A stretch of DNA of 64,000 nucleotides, from assembly GCF_026104355.1 (NCBI RefSeq), contig NZ_CP110535.1:620001-684000 (forward strand), read 5' to 3'. Both the position numbers and the translations under genes were made by a program. This DNA is from Halomonas sp. BDJS001 (lineage in GTDB: Bacteria > Pseudomonadota > Gammaproteobacteria > Pseudomonadales > Halomonadaceae). The notes under the pieces are model-generated. The model worked only from the letters and a program-made list of their open reading frames with translations, was not told the origin of the DNA and searched no databases. Of this stretch, positions 33,854 to 44,002 are shown piece by piece; position 1 is the first letter of the stretch, and the number at the start of each line of letters is the position of its first letter.

Positions 33854-34998
33854 AACGCCTCTTGATGCTGGCACTGGTCGAGCGCGGCTAACAGCGAGTC
33901 AATATCGCACCGCTGGTGGCGGGCGCTTAGGGTGATGCGCAGCCGGGCCTCTCCCTTGGGCACCGTTGGCGGGCGAATGGCGCCCACGGAAATACCTCGT
34001 GTTTGCAACTGACCCGCCCAGCGTAAAGTGCGCGCTTCATCTGCCAAGATTAGCGGCTGAATAGGTGTGGCAGAGCTGCTGAGTGGTAGCCCTAGTTTCA
34101 GCGCTTCGCGGCGGAAGTAAGTAGTATTGGCGTTGAGCTGGGCACGGTGTTCGGGTTCACCCTGAACGATCTCAAGCGCTTTGAGGGTGGCGGCGGCAAT
34201 GGCTGGCGGCTGGGCGGTGGTGTAAATATAGCTGCGCGAAAACTGAATCAGGTGGTCGATAAGGGCAGCATCGCCGGCCACAAAGGCCCCAGCGGTACCC
34301 AGTGCTTTGCTCAGGGTGCCAACCAAAATCGGCACCTCGGTACTGCCCCAGGCGCTACCCACGCAGCCGCTGCCATTTTCACCCAGTACGCCTACGCCGT
34401 GAGCGTCGTCCACCATTAGCCATGCACTTTGGCGTTGGCTGACGGTGACCAAACTGGCGATGTCAGCCACATCGCCATCCATGCTAAACACGCCATCGCT
34501 AACCACGAGTTTATGTGCGCACTCACTGCGCCCCAGCAGGTTTTCCAGATCGCTTATGTCACGGTGATGGTAGCGCCGTGAGCGGGCGCCGCTTAACGCA
34601 GCGCCATCGATGAGCGATGCGTGGTTGAGGCGATCTTGGAAAATAGCGGTATGACGATCTGCCAGCGCTTGCAGCACGCCCAGGTTGGCCATATAGCCGG
34701 TAGAGAACAGCAGAGCACGCTCGCGGCCTGTCCAGCGCGCCAGGGCCTCTTCCAGAGCGTCGTGAACTTCCCTATGGCCGCTGACCAGATGCGATGCACC
34801 GGCGCCTGCACCGTAAAGGCGAGCGCCCGCTGCCTGGGCCTCGCTAACACGCGGGTCTTGGGCAAGACCCAGGTAGTCGTTACCTGCAAAGTCGAGGGTA
34901 TTGCTTTTGGCTACCTGACGAGTTCGCCAGCGCTCCGTGTGTTGACGATGGGCGCGGGCGTCGGCCAGACGCTGTTGCCACGCTTTAGACACTGGCAT
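33835..34998 (-). CDS. bioF: 8-amino-7-oxononanoate synthase
   Basis: 387 residues, the usual length. A PLP-dependent alpha-oxoamine synthase that joins pimeloyl-ACP and alanine. Recognisable are [53 protein letters not shown] and the PLP lysine in [13 protein letters not shown]. It overlaps bioB by 14 bases upstream and bioH downstream. Confidence 0.96.
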   Translation of the reverse strand: MPVSKAWQQRLADARAHRQHTERWRTRQVAKSNTLDFAGNDYLGLAQDPRVSEAQAAGARLYGAGAGASHLVSGHREVHDALEEALARWTGRERALLFSTGYMANLGVLQALADRHTAIFQDRLNHASLIDGAALSGARSRRYHHRDISDLENLLGRSECAHKLVVSDGVFSMDGDVADIASLVTVSQRQSAWLMVDDAHGVGVLGENGSGCVGSAWGSTEVPILVGTLSKALGTAGAFVAGDAALIDHLIQFSRSYIYTTAQPPAIAAATLKALEIVQGEPEHRAQLNANTTYFRREALKLGLPLSSSATPIQPLILADEARTLRWAGQLQTRGISVGAIRPPTVPKGEARLRITLSARHQRCDIDSLLAALDQCQHQEALCSPCV

Positions 34999-36085
34999 CT
35001 ACCGCCAGCTCGGCAACCAGTTCGGCGTGCACCTGCTGTTGGGCCTGTTGGGCGAGGCGCGCCGCTTGGGTATCTTCGCTCTCGCAGGTCTCACGCTTTT
35101 CCGGATGCAGGCCCAGCTTAGCAAATAGAGCACGGTCACGATCCGCCTGAGGGTTGCCGGTGGTCAGCAGTTTGTCGCCGTAGAAGATCGAGTTGGCGCC
35201 TGCCAAAAACGCTAGCGCCTGGGTCGATTCGTTCATCTGCTCACGGCCAGCGGAGAGCCGCACATGGCTCTGGGGCATCATAATACGGGCGACAGCAATG
35301 GCGCGGATAAACTCGATGGGGTCTAGATCTTCGACGTTTTCCAGCGGTGTGCCGGGGACTTTCACCAGCATATTGATGGGCACGGATTCCGGGTGCGGGG
35401 AGAGCTTGGCCAGCTGTTGCAGCAGGGCGCTACGATCCTGGGCATCTTCGCCCATGCCGAGAATGCCGCCGGAGCAGACCTTCATGCCTGCATCGCGCAC
35501 GTTAGAGAGGGTTTCCAGTCGGTCGCTGTAGGTGCGAGTGGTGATGATTTCGCCGTAGAACTCCGGCGAGGTATCCAGGTTGTGGTTGTAGTAATCGAGC
35601 CCGGCGGTGGCCAGTCGGCTGGCCTGTTCACCGTCCACCATACCCAGCGTCATACAGGTCTCCAGGCCCACTGCTTTTACCTGACGAACCATCTCTTCCA
35701 CCAGCAGCAAGTCTTTATCCCGGGGGCTGCGCCATGCCGCGCCCATACAAAAACGGCTGGCACCGGCTTCTTTCGCTGCCTTGGCTTGTTCGACGACTTT
35801 TTCGATTTCCAGCAGTTTCTCTTTCTCTAGCTGAGTATTGTAGTGGCCGGATTGTGGGCAGTATTTGCAGTCCTCTGGACAGGCGCCAGTTTTAATCGAG
35901 AGAAGAGTTGAGACCTGCACCGCGTTGGCATCGAAATGGGCACGGTGTGCCTGCTGGGCTTGAAACAGCAGGTCGTTGAACGGTAGCGCAAACAGCGCGT
36001 TGATCTCATCCAGCGTCCAGTCGTGACGCTGCGGATAGCCTTGCTCTTGGCGCTGCTGGTGGGATAGCTCATGGGGCACGGTCAT
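34985..36085 (-). CDS. bioB: biotin synthase
   Basis: 366 residues of radical-SAM enzyme that inserts sulfur into dethiobiotin. The radical-SAM cysteines are in [14 protein letters not shown] (about residue 68), and later [21 protein letters not shown] and [15 protein letters not shown] mark the second Fe-S cluster side and substrate pocket. It is the first gene of the operon, behind a promoter and a probable BirA operator that reaches almost to the start codon. The C-terminal tail after the core is Ala/Gln-rich, a common variable region. Confidence 0.96.
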   Translation of the reverse strand: MTVPHELSHQQRQEQGYPQRHDWTLDEINALFALPFNDLLFQAQQAHRAHFDANAVQVSTLLSIKTGACPEDCKYCPQSGHYNTQLEKEKLLEIEKVVEQAKAAKEAGASRFCMGAAWRSPRDKDLLLVEEMVRQVKAVGLETCMTLGMVDGEQASRLATAGLDYYNHNLDTSPEFYGEIITTRTYSDRLETLSNVRDAGMKVCSGGILGMGEDAQDRSALLQQLAKLSPHPESVPINMLVKVPGTPLENVEDLDPIEFIRAIAVARIMMPQSHVRLSAGREQMNESTQALAFLAGANSIFYGDKLLTTGNPQADRDRALFAKLGLHPEKRETCESEDTQAARLAQQAQQQVHAELVAELAVDASV

Positions 36086-36088
36086 GGG

Positions 36089-36120
36089 GTGTAAACCTTT
36101 TTACCTTTAATAGTTGACGA
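36089..36120 (-). promoter_or_regulatory. probable BirA (biotin repressor) operator
   Basis: GTGTAAACC (36089-36097) and AGTTGACGA (36112-36120) lie 14 bases apart, close to the BirA pattern TTGTAAACC-N14-16-GGTTTACAA (about 8 of 9 and 6 of 9 matches). The site overlaps the presumed transcription start and the ribosome site of bioB. Confidence 0.6.
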
Positions 36121-36121
36121 G

Positions 36122-36151
36122 ACTTTAGCGGCGTTGCGCTTTGGGTGTCAA
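36122..36151 (-). promoter_or_regulatory. candidate bioB promoter
   Basis: On the minus strand TTGACA (36151-36146) and TAAAGT (36127-36122) are 18 bases apart, just upstream of the BirA operator. The -35 is perfect; the -10 is a fair match. Confidence 0.55.
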
Positions 36152-36268
36152 CGTTGAAAGGTTTTTAGGTTTACGGTGGTGTGGTGGAAACATTCGTCAA
36201 AATATGGCGCGTTCATTTATACTCCACGCCCTTTTCACTGTTAGTTGTTTCCCTCTTCTGGAGCGCGG

Positions 36269-37078
36269 ATGTCTGCTTTTGAAAGCGCTGTGAATGATCG
36301 CTCTGTCGTTGGTTCTGAAGATGTTCCCACCAGTGAATATCCGCGGCCGCCCAGGCGTGAGTTTAAAGCCCGCGGCAGTTTTGTTACCCGCTGCGAAGGC
36401 TGCAATTTGCCGGTACTCAATTGCTTGTGCCCGTATAAAGTGAAGGCGGAGAGCGTGGCTCAGGTGTGGCTGTTAACGCACCCCTTGGAGCACTTTAAAC
36501 CGACCAATACCGGGCGCTTGATTGGCGATGTGATCACCACGACCCAGGTGTTTACCTGGTACCGTACGGCGCCGGATGCCCAGCTAGCCGCGTTGCTGAA
36601 AGATCCCCGCTACGCGCCCTTTGTGATTTTTCCGGACGATCAGCCCGACTATGCCGACCGTGTGGTGGGGATAGAAACTGTTCATGCGGCGAAAGCCCAG
36701 GCGCGCATCCCGGTATTTGTTATTTTGGATGGTACTTGGCGTCAGGCGCGGCGTATGTTCCGCAAAAGCCCTTACCTGGATGATTTGCCTGTGCTGCCCT
36801 TGCAAACCGAACGCGAGACGCGCTATCGGCTGCGCAAACCGGCGTCAAAAGCGCATTTATGCACGGCGGAAGTGGCAATTGAGCTGCTCCGCCAGGGGGG
36901 CGATACAGCGGCAGCGGACGTGTTGGATGACTACTTTGATGTGTTCAACGATAGCTATGCGGCGAGCCGATTGCATCATAAAATCGACCCGCCTACTGCG
37001 GCGATGCGGCGCCTAGCCGCCAAACAGAGCGCCAGCAATTCGGAATCCGGCCACCCAGGTGCCCACCGCGGAGCCTAG
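36269..37078 (+). CDS. tapT: DTW-domain tRNA-uridine aminocarboxypropyltransferase
   Basis: 269 residues from the ATG at 36269, with GGAG ahead; an earlier in-frame ATG at 36245 lacks a site. The family cysteines (RCEGCNLPVLNCLC, about residue 42-56) that bind zinc, the LLTHPLEHFKPTNTGRL motif and the name-giving DGTW (LDGTWRQARRMF) are all present. These enzymes add an aminocarboxypropyl group from SAM to U47 of tRNAs. The last 66 bases overlap the convergent TraB-family gene, so the C-terminal 20 residues here are shared DNA with that gene's end. Confidence 0.9.
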   Translation: MSAFESAVNDRSVVGSEDVPTSEYPRPPRREFKARGSFVTRCEGCNLPVLNCLCPYKVKAESVAQVWLLTHPLEHFKPTNTGRLIGDVITTTQVFTWYRTAPDAQLAALLKDPRYAPFVIFPDDQPDYADRVVGIETVHAAKAQARIPVFVILDGTWRQARRMFRKSPYLDDLPVLPLQTERETRYRLRKPASKAHLCTAEVAIELLRQGGDTAAADVLDDYFDVFNDSYAASRLHHKIDPPTAAMRRLAAKQSASNSESGHPGAHRGA

Positions 37079-38287
37079 CGTGGCGAGAATAAACACTAGC
37101 AGGGTGCGCGATACCCGGTTTTGCCACCAGCCTTTTAACTGGGTGACATCGTGGCGTAGCGATGAAAAATCGCGCACTTTGGGTTTGCGCATAAAGAGCT
37201 CAACCCCCGCCGCCACAAAGCCCGCACCGATAGTGGGATTCAGCGAAGTGAGCGGCGCGGCAAAGAAGGTGGCAATCACGGTCACCGGATGCGCCATGGC
37301 GATAATGGTTGCGCCGCCGGAGAGAATCCCGTTAATCAGGAACCACTCAACGACCAGTTGCCAGCCAAGGTCGGTGTTGCGGGAAAAACCAATCGCAAAA
37401 CCGGTCAGCACCAGTGCGGTAATCAACCATGGTAGCGCTTTCCAAATCCTGGACGGCGGCGGGGTGGCTTCCAGCGCTTCGCGCTCGACCTTTGGCTCGG
37501 CGGGCAGTGGGGCTTCAAGATGCTCGCCGGTGCCTTTGAGGTGGCCTGCGCCAAGCACCACTAACACGTGTTGGTAGCGCCCCGGCGGCGCCTCCTCGGC
37601 CAAACGCAGCGCCATATAACGGTCGCGTTCACGAATCAGCGGTGTATAGAGCGCTTCGGATTCGGCGGCAAACTCGCTGAAGGTGGCCTCCAGCATATCG
37701 CCCTCTTTGAGCTTTTCGATATCCTCTTTGGAGATATCCTGGCGGGATAACACGCTGCCCAGCAGGCCTGAGAAGAGCGAGAAGCGCTGCCACCAGGGCA
37801 CATTGCTGTAAATGCGCTTCAGCGTTATGCCGACATCGCGATCGACCAGCAGCAGCGGTAGCTGACGACGGCTGGCTTCCTCAACGGCGGCACGCATTTC
37901 GGCACCCGGCTGAATGCCGGATTGATCGGCAATCCGCTGCTGAAAGGCGCCCAGCGCCAGGCTCGCGGCCACCATGCCCGCTTTACCCTGTTTAAAGACT
38001 TGAAACAGATCCTGTTCGCCCATGGCATCCGGGTTAGCCATGCTGTGGTGACGGGCATCGCAGAGCTCAATGGCGACGGCGTCAAACGCACCGCTATCCA
38101 ATAGGGTGCGAACATCGTCGGCGCTTTCCGCCGACACGTGAGCAGTGCCCAGCAGCGTGTAGCGGGTTTCGCCAATGGTGAACGTTTTTAATGGCCCACT
38201 GGTAGGGGGAAGCGGGGTCGCTGTTTCAGCCAGCGACCCCGCCTCTGCGTTGGGCGTTTCTTGGGGAGATGTATCATCGTGGTTCAT
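37013..38287 (-). CDS. TraB/PrgY-family membrane protein
   Basis: 424 residues. The TraB domain is at about 35-240 with the start TLLGTAHVSAESADDV and later ALELCD-like IELCDARHHSM and LGAGHLKG; glutamate and histidines in these motifs suggest a metal-dependent hydrolase fold. A proline- and glutamate-rich linker leads to four C-terminal membrane helices (about 283-420). Homologues range from enterococcal pheromone-shutdown proteins to mitochondrial TRABD; the bacterial role is unclear. It is 44 bases downstream of trkH but probably separately read. Its 3' end overlaps tapT by 66 bases in opposite orientation. Confidence 0.85.
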   Translation of the reverse strand: MNHDDTSPQETPNAEAGSLAETATPLPPTSGPLKTFTIGETRYTLLGTAHVSAESADDVRTLLDSGAFDAVAIELCDARHHSMANPDAMGEQDLFQVFKQGKAGMVAASLALGAFQQRIADQSGIQPGAEMRAAVEEASRRQLPLLLVDRDVGITLKRIYSNVPWWQRFSLFSGLLGSVLSRQDISKEDIEKLKEGDMLEATFSEFAAESEALYTPLIRERDRYMALRLAEEAPPGRYQHVLVVLGAGHLKGTGEHLEAPLPAEPKVEREALEATPPPSRIWKALPWLITALVLTGFAIGFSRNTDLGWQLVVEWFLINGILSGGATIIAMAHPVTVIATFFAAPLTSLNPTIGAGFVAAGVELFMRKPKVRDFSSLRHDVTQLKGWWQNRVSRTLLVFILATLGSAVGTWVAGFRIAGALFGG

Positions 38288-38330
38288 TAACAGCTCTCAA
38301 TTCGATCAAATAAGTGGGTCTGGTGGAGGT

Positions 38331-39779
38331 TCAACGCCGCCAGAAAGCGGGCGTAAACAGCACCAGTACCGTAAAAATTTCCAGGCGACCGAGCAGCATG
38401 GCCATGACCAATATCCATTTGGCCAGGCTGGGCATGTCGCCGTAGTGCGTGTGGGATTCACCCAGCGCAGGGCCGAGGTTGTTGAGGGCCGAGCCCACCG
38501 TCGACCAGGCGGTTACCTGGTCAACCCCGGTTGCCATTACCCCCACCAGCATTAAAAAGAACAGCAGAACGTAAACCGAAAAGAACCCCCAGACTGCTTG
38601 GGCAATGCTGTCGGGAACGCTGACCTTGCCCACTTTGACCGCAATCACCGCGTTGGGGTGAATCAGCCGCATAATCTCGCGCATGCCCTGTTTGATGATC
38701 AAAATAATCCGGATAACCTTCATGCCGCCGCCGGTAGAGCCGGAGCAGCCACCTACGAAGGCTGCCACAAACAGCAGAAAGGGCAGGGCACCGGGCCACA
38801 TGGAGAAGTCGGCAACGCTAAAGCCTGCGGTGGTGGCCACCGACACAACTTGGAAAACCCCGTGGCGCAGGCCGCGCAGCGCGTCATAGGTGTCGGTTAA
38901 CCAAAGAGAGAGCACGGTGATCACTGACAGCGCGAGCAAAAATAGCATTAAAAAACGCGCTTCGGGGTCGTGAAAGTAGTGCATCAAGCTTTTTTCACGC
39001 CAGGCGATAAAGTGCAGGCTAAAGCTGAACGCTGAAATCAACATAAAGCCGACACAGATCATTTCGATGGCGGCGCTATCGAAGTAGCCGATGCTGGCGT
39101 CGTAGGTGGAAAAACCACCGATAGCAACCGTCGAAAAGCTATGGCTCAAGGCATCGAACCAGCTCATGCCCGCTAGCATATAGGCAATCATGCAAGCTAA
39201 CGTCAGCGTGGCGTAGATGTACCACAGCGCCTTGGCGGTCTCGGTGATACGCGGTGTGAGTTTGGAGTCTTTAAGCGGCCCTGGGATCTCGGTGCGGTAA
39301 AGCGCCATACCACCCACCCCCAGGGTCGGCAAAATGGCAACGGCCAGAACGACGATACCCATGCCGCCCAGCCACTGAAGCTGCTGGCGGTAGTAGAGAA
39401 TCGATTCGGGTAAAAAATCGATACCGGTGATCACCGTGGCGCCGGTGGTGGTTAAACCGGAAAACGACTCAAACACCGCATCGGTGATACCCAGTGAACC
39501 TTCACCAAATAGCATTAGCGGAAGCGAGCCGAACAGTGCCAGCACCGTCCAGAACATCGCGGCAATAATAAAGCCGTCGCGGATGCGCAGCTCTTTTTGC
39601 GAGCGTCGATTAGGCAGGTAGAGCAGCAGCCCGGTGGAGACTGAGATCGCAATGCCGCTAATAAAGGCACTCCACACGCCGTCGCGAAACCACAGTGAGA
39701 TCAGCGTAGGGGGGAGCATGGTCAGGCTGAACAGCATGAGCAGCAGCCCTAAAATACGCAAAATAACCCGCAGACTCAT
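38331..39779 (-). CDS. trkH: Trk potassium uptake channel subunit
   Basis: 482 residues with the four membrane-pore-membrane repeats of the TrkH/KtrB family. Selectivity-filter loops can be seen at SGLTTTGATVI, TVAIGGFSTYDAS, SVATTAGFSVAD and SALNNLGPALG, of which the first three keep the TxG-type glycine. The protein forms the inner-membrane potassium pore gated by TrkA, encoded 52 bases upstream on the same strand. Potassium import is the first response to salt upshock, so trk is central in a halophile. Confidence 0.95.
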   Translation of the reverse strand: MSLRVILRILGLLLMLFSLTMLPPTLISLWFRDGVWSAFISGIAISVSTGLLLYLPNRRSQKELRIRDGFIIAAMFWTVLALFGSLPLMLFGEGSLGITDAVFESFSGLTTTGATVITGIDFLPESILYYRQQLQWLGGMGIVVLAVAILPTLGVGGMALYRTEIPGPLKDSKLTPRITETAKALWYIYATLTLACMIAYMLAGMSWFDALSHSFSTVAIGGFSTYDASIGYFDSAAIEMICVGFMLISAFSFSLHFIAWREKSLMHYFHDPEARFLMLFLLALSVITVLSLWLTDTYDALRGLRHGVFQVVSVATTAGFSVADFSMWPGALPFLLFVAAFVGGCSGSTGGGMKVIRIILIIKQGMREIMRLIHPNAVIAVKVGKVSVPDSIAQAVWGFFSVYVLLFFLMLVGVMATGVDQVTAWSTVGSALNNLGPALGESHTHYGDMPSLAKWILVMAMLLGRLEIFTVLVLFTPAFWRR

Positions 39780-39831
39780 GGTTGTCGCATGCTCCTGTTA
39801 TTAGCTGCCATTGGCAGTAGCTCGGGGGTTA

Positions 39832-41205
39832 TCAAAAGAACGTTAAACCGACTTGGAACAGGCGCTCCACATCGCGAATGCGGCGCTTGTCGATCACAAA
39901 CAGAATCACGTGGTCGCCACTCTCTATCATCACATCGCCGTGGGCGATGATGACCTCTTTGCCGCGCACAATCGCACCAATCGTGGTGCCATCGGGCAGG
40001 TCGATCTCACGAATAGTGCGGCCCACCACTTTCGATGACTGCTTATCGCCGTGGGCGATGGCTTCAATGGCCTCGGCGGCGCCGCGACGCAGGGAGTGGA
40101 CGTTGACGATATCGCCCCGGCGCACGTGGGTGAGCAGGCTGCCGATGGTGGCCTGCTGGGGTGAGATGGCAATATCGATCTCGCCGCCCTGCACAAGGTC
40201 AACGTAAGCAGCGTTGTTAATCAGCGTCAGCACCTTCTTCGCCCCCAAGCGCTTGGCGAGCAGCGACGACATGATATTGACTTCGTCGTCGTTGGTCAGC
40301 GCGCAGAAGATATCGCACTCTTCGATATTCTCCTCTTCCAGTAGACGCTTGCTGGTGGCACTGCCGTGGAGCACCACGGTGCGATCTAGCCGCTCGGAGA
40401 GGGTGGTACAGCGCTCCAGGCTGTGTTCGATGATCTTGACCTGGTGACTATGCTCCAAATGCTCCGCCAGCCGCTCGCCGATATTGCCGCCCCCGGCAAT
40501 CACGACGCGGCGGAAATCCCGTTCGACCCGGCGTAGCTCGCTCATCACTGCGCGGATATCACGACGGGCAGCGAGGAAGAAGACCTCATCGTCGGCTTCG
40601 ATCACCGTGTCGCCGCGGGGGATGATCGGCCGGTTACGCCGGTAAATGGCGGCTACGCGGGTATCCACGTTGGGCATATGGCGGCGCAGAAAGGCTAAGT
40701 CCTGGCCCACCAGCGGGCCGCCGTAGAAGGCTTTCACCGCCACCAGCTGTACCAGCCCACCGGCAAACTCCAGCACCTGTAGGGCGCCGGGGTGCTCAAT
40801 CAGGCGGCGTACGTGGTCGGTGACCACCTGCTCGGGGCTGATGAGTACATCAATGGGAATCGCTTCGTGAGCGAAGAGGCCTTTACGGGTCAGGTACGCC
40901 GTGGCGCGCACCCGGGCAATTTTGGTCGGGGTGCGGAATAGTGTGTGGGCAACCTGGCAGGCGATCATATTGATCTCGTCGCTATTGGTGACGGCGATCA
41001 GCATATCGGCGTCTTCGCAGCCCGCCTGGCGCAGTACAATGGGGTAGGAGCCCGCTCCGGTGACGGTGCGGATATCGAGTTTGGTGTGCAGCTCACGCAG
41101 TTTTTTGGCGTCAGTATCAACGACGGTGATGTCGTTCTCCTCGCGGGCGAGGTGCTCTGCCAGTGTGCCGCCGACCTGGCCGGCGCCGAGAATGATGATT
41201 TTCAT
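39832..41205 (-). CDS. trkA: Trk potassium uptake regulatory subunit
   Basis: 457 residues with two RCK domains, each starting with a Rossmann fold: [17 protein letters not shown] at residue 3 and [17 protein letters not shown] near 233. TrkA binds NAD(H) and adenine nucleotides on the cytoplasmic face and gates TrkH. The gene lies directly ahead of trkH, which differs from the scattered trk genes of enteric bacteria and fits an operon. The usual fmu/rsmB-fmt-def neighbours follow upstream, with a dodecin gene in between. Confidence 0.95.
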   Translation of the reverse strand: MKIIILGAGQVGGTLAEHLAREENDITVVDTDAKKLRELHTKLDIRTVTGAGSYPIVLRQAGCEDADMLIAVTNSDEINMIACQVAHTLFRTPTKIARVRATAYLTRKGLFAHEAIPIDVLISPEQVVTDHVRRLIEHPGALQVLEFAGGLVQLVAVKAFYGGPLVGQDLAFLRRHMPNVDTRVAAIYRRNRPIIPRGDTVIEADDEVFFLAARRDIRAVMSELRRVERDFRRVVIAGGGNIGERLAEHLEHSHQVKIIEHSLERCTTLSERLDRTVVLHGSATSKRLLEEENIEECDIFCALTNDDEVNIMSSLLAKRLGAKKVLTLINNAAYVDLVQGGEIDIAISPQQATIGSLLTHVRRGDIVNVHSLRRGAAEAIEAIAHGDKQSSKVVGRTIREIDLPDGTTIGAIVRGKEVIIAHGDVMIESGDHVILFVIDKRRIRDVERLFQVGLTFF

Positions 41206-41297
41206 TGCTGAGCATCGGTTCCATTAAAAGCGCCAGCGCGCGATGCCATTAAGACCAAGCGGTAAGGCCGGTCGGTGACCTATCATGCGCTGCAATA

Positions 41298-41327
41298 AAG
41301 ACGGCGGCCAGTGTAAACCAGCCGCCG
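41298..41327 (-). terminator. terminator after dodecin gene
   Basis: On the minus strand CGGCGGCTGG pairs with CTGGCCGCCG (two wobble pairs) around TTTACA, followed by TCTTTATT. It lies just past the dodecin stop, separating it from trkA. Confidence 0.6.
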
Positions 41328-41345
41328 CCGAAAAGCAGGTGGGGA

Positions 41346-41552
41346 TTACTCTAGCGTAAAGCCCACTTTAACCGTGACCTGCCAGTGGGCTACTTGACCA
41401 TCTTCAATATGGCCGCGGGTATCGACGACTTCCAGCCAACGCATGTGGTTAATCGTTTCTGATGCTTTGGCCAGTGCGTTCTGTACCGCTTCCTCAATAC
41501 CCTTCTCGGAAGAGCCGGTCAGTTCCACATGCTTGTAGGTGTGATGACTCAT
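41346..41552 (-). CDS. dodecin family flavin-binding protein
   Basis: 68 residues, standard for dodecins, starting at the ATG at 41552 (GGAGA upstream) rather than in a longer frame to 41594. The family pattern [26 protein letters not shown], then [16 protein letters not shown] with the flavin-stacking Trp and the [10 protein letters not shown] end strand, are clear. Dodecins form hollow dodecamers storing flavins or CoA in the cytoplasm. It stands alone between rsmB and trkA. Confidence 0.93.
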   Translation of the reverse strand: MSHHTYKHVELTGSSEKGIEEAVQNALAKASETINHMRWLEVVDTRGHIEDGQVAHWQVTVKVGFTLE

Positions 41553-41604
41553 AAATGTCTCCTTCCTTGTCATAAATTCACTGCCACACAGCAACAGTTA
41601 GCAT

Positions 41605-42942
41605 CTAGGCAGTGCGCTTCTCTAGTCTGGCATAAAAAAAGCCATCGTGACTGCTCTGGGCCGGAAACAGTTGGCGACCCGCGCCGCTGGTGATTCCCCA
41701 GGCAACATCGTTAGGCGTGGTGACGTGGGCGTTGGGGGTACGGGCGAGAAACGCCTCGATCTGCTCTCTGTTCTCTTCCGGTAGCACCGAGCAGGTGGCG
41801 TACAGCAGGGTACCGCCTTCGCGCAGCATGGGCCAAAGGTTGTCTAACAGCTGGCGCTGAAGCTTGGCAAGCGGCCGGATATCATCCTTGCGGCGCAGCT
41901 TTTTGATATCGGGATGGCGGCGAATAACGCCAGTGCCGGAGCAGGGGGCGTCGAGCAGAATGGCATCAAAGGGGGTGCCGCTCCACCAGTCGCGCTCGGT
42001 GGCATCGGCGTGTTCTAGCACCGCCTCAACACCCAGGCGGCTGAGCGTATCTTCCACCCGCGCCAAGCGCTGGTTATCGCTATCGATCGCCGTTAGGGCA
42101 ATATCAAACTGCTCGAGCAAGTGGGCCGTTTTACCGCCTGGCGCGCAGCATGCATCAAGTACGCGAGCGCCTGGCCGTGGTGCCAGGGCTGGGCCAAGCA
42201 GTGCCGCTGAGAGCTGAGCGGCCTCGTCCTGAACGCTAACGTGGCCCTCGTCAAAGCCGGGCAACGCGGTGACATCGCAGGGCGTTTCCAGGGTGATGGC
42301 GTCTGGGGCGTGGGGGCATAAGTGGCCGTTTAACCCCTGTTCGGTGAGCATGCCCAAATAGGCTTCACGGTCGTTGTAGCGCTGATTGACCCTTAATGTC
42401 ATCGGCCCAGGGTGGTTGTTGGCCTCAATAATATTGCGCCACTGCTCTGGCCATGCTTGACGCAAGGCGTTGAGGAGCCACGGCGGATGTTCTAGCGCGA
42501 CGCTCTCGTCCCGGTCTACCTGGGCCTGGAGTGCCTCGGATTCGCGCTGTAGCCGCCGCAAGCAACCATTTAATACGCGAGTGGCCCACTCCTTATTCAG
42601 TAAGCGCGCAGCGCCAGCGGTTTCGCCTACCGCCGCATGGGCGGGAATACGCATATACAGCAACTGGTAAATACCCAGCAGCAGCAGCGCCTGAATATCG
42701 CTGTCGCGTTTTTTAAACGGCTGTTTCAGCAGCACGCCGGCAAGGGCTTCCAAGCGTGGTAAGCGGCGGCAGGTGCCGAAGCAGAGCTCTTTGAGCAATC
42801 CGCGGTCGCGGGCCACCACGCTGTGCTCATCCAGCCCCGCCAGGGAACCCTGGTCGCTAAGCACCGGGGCCAAGGCGCGGGCCGCAGCAGCGCGGACTTC
42901 CTGACCACTGCCACCACCTTGAGGGGAGCGCTTTTGGCTCAT
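41605..42942 (-). CDS. rsmB: 16S rRNA (cytosine-967-C5)-methyltransferase
   Basis: 445 residues. An N-terminal NusB-like RNA-binding domain (about 15-140, with RDRGLLKELCFGTCRRL) precedes a class I methyltransferase domain with motif I VLDACCAPGGKTAHLLE (about 255), LLDAPCSGTGVIRRHPD and the catalytic Cys region LLYATCSVLPEEN. It methylates C967 of 16S rRNA. The start overlaps the fmt stop by four bases; def-fmt-rsmB form the classical operon. Confidence 0.95.
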   Translation of the reverse strand: MSQKRSPQGGGSGQEVRAAAARALAPVLSDQGSLAGLDEHSVVARDRGLLKELCFGTCRRLPRLEALAGVLLKQPFKKRDSDIQALLLLGIYQLLYMRIPAHAAVGETAGAARLLNKEWATRVLNGCLRRLQRESEALQAQVDRDESVALEHPPWLLNALRQAWPEQWRNIIEANNHPGPMTLRVNQRYNDREAYLGMLTEQGLNGHLCPHAPDAITLETPCDVTALPGFDEGHVSVQDEAAQLSAALLGPALAPRPGARVLDACCAPGGKTAHLLEQFDIALTAIDSDNQRLARVEDTLSRLGVEAVLEHADATERDWWSGTPFDAILLDAPCSGTGVIRRHPDIKKLRRKDDIRPLAKLQRQLLDNLWPMLREGGTLLYATCSVLPEENREQIEAFLARTPNAHVTTPNDVAWGITSGAGRQLFPAQSSHDGFFYARLEKRTA

Positions 42943-43955
42943 GGTGCTTCTCCTTCGCTGGCCTGGGCCGCTGGTTTATCAAAAAGAGCATCAAAACGAG
43001 CACCAAGACGAGTGCCGGTAGCAAGGCGCGCGTGGCGCGCATTCAGTAAGTCACGTACGGACATGGCTTTACCGCCAGGCAACTGTGCGCTAGTCACACA
43101 AAGTACCTCGCGGCCGTTTTGCCCACAGGCAATCCGCAGATGATCATCGCCGTGATTGAGTAGTGTGCCGGGCTCGCAGGCTGGATGCTCGCCCTCTTCG
43201 ACGTTCGCCATTAGTAGCCGCAAGCGATCATCGCCTAATGCGCACCAGGCCACCGGCCAGGGGTTAAAGGCACGAATCTTGCTGGCGAGCAGGTGAGCTG
43301 GCTGGTTAAAGTCGAGCTCGGCTTCCGCTTTGCTCAGCTTGGCGGCATAGGTAACGCCCTCTTCCGGCTGAGGCGTGGCGCGAGCGGTGCCAGTGGCCAG
43401 ATCGTCCAGGGTATTGATCAGCGCATTGGCGCCTTGAATGGCGAGGCGGTCATGCAAATCGCCGCCGGTGGTGCGCTCTGTAATAGGCGTGCGCACTTCC
43501 GTGAGCATCGCGCCGGTATCCAGGCCAGCATCCATCTGCATAATGGTTACGCCGGATACCTTGTCGCCCGCTTCAATTGCGCGCTGAATCGGCGCTGCGC
43601 CACGCCACCGGGGCAGCAGCGAAGCGTGAACGTTAATGCAGCCGAGTCGCGGTATGTCCAGCACGGCCTGGGGTAGCAGCAGACCATAGGCGACGACAAC
43701 CATAATGTCGGCCTCGAGCGCGGCCAGCTCGGCTTGAGCCTCTGGCGCTTTTAACGTTTGGGGCTGATAGACAGGCAGGCTGTGTGCCAGAGCCAGCTGT
43801 TTGACCGGGCCGGGCGTTAGCTTGCGGCCACGGCCAGCGGGGCGGTCGGGTTGGGTATACACCGCCACCACCTCGTGCTGGCTTTCCAGCAGCGCGGCAA
43901 GGCTGGAGGCGGCGAATTCAGGCGTGCCGGCAAAAACAACGCGCAATCTTGACAT
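42939..43955 (-). CDS. fmt: methionyl-tRNA formyltransferase
   Basis: 338 residues, a little longer than the 310-315 of the enteric enzyme owing to an extended tail after the C-terminal domain. VFAGTPEFAASSLAALL at the start, the catalytic stretch INVHASLLPRWRGAAPIQRAI and MQMDAGLDTGAML identify it. It formylates initiator Met-tRNA using 10-formyltetrahydrofolate. It overlaps rsmB and follows def by 47 bases. Confidence 0.96.
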   Translation of the reverse strand: MSRLRVVFAGTPEFAASSLAALLESQHEVVAVYTQPDRPAGRGRKLTPGPVKQLALAHSLPVYQPQTLKAPEAQAELAALEADIMVVVAYGLLLPQAVLDIPRLGCINVHASLLPRWRGAAPIQRAIEAGDKVSGVTIMQMDAGLDTGAMLTEVRTPITERTTGGDLHDRLAIQGANALINTLDDLATGTARATPQPEEGVTYAAKLSKAEAELDFNQPAHLLASKIRAFNPWPVAWCALGDDRLRLLMANVEEGEHPACEPGTLLNHGDDHLRIACGQNGREVLCVTSAQLPGGKAMSVRDLLNARHARLATGTRLGARFDALFDKPAAQASEGEAP

Positions 43956-44002
43956 AGAGAGAGGGCTACCTGGCTTAGCTGAAATGTAAGTAGGAAAAAG
44001 GC

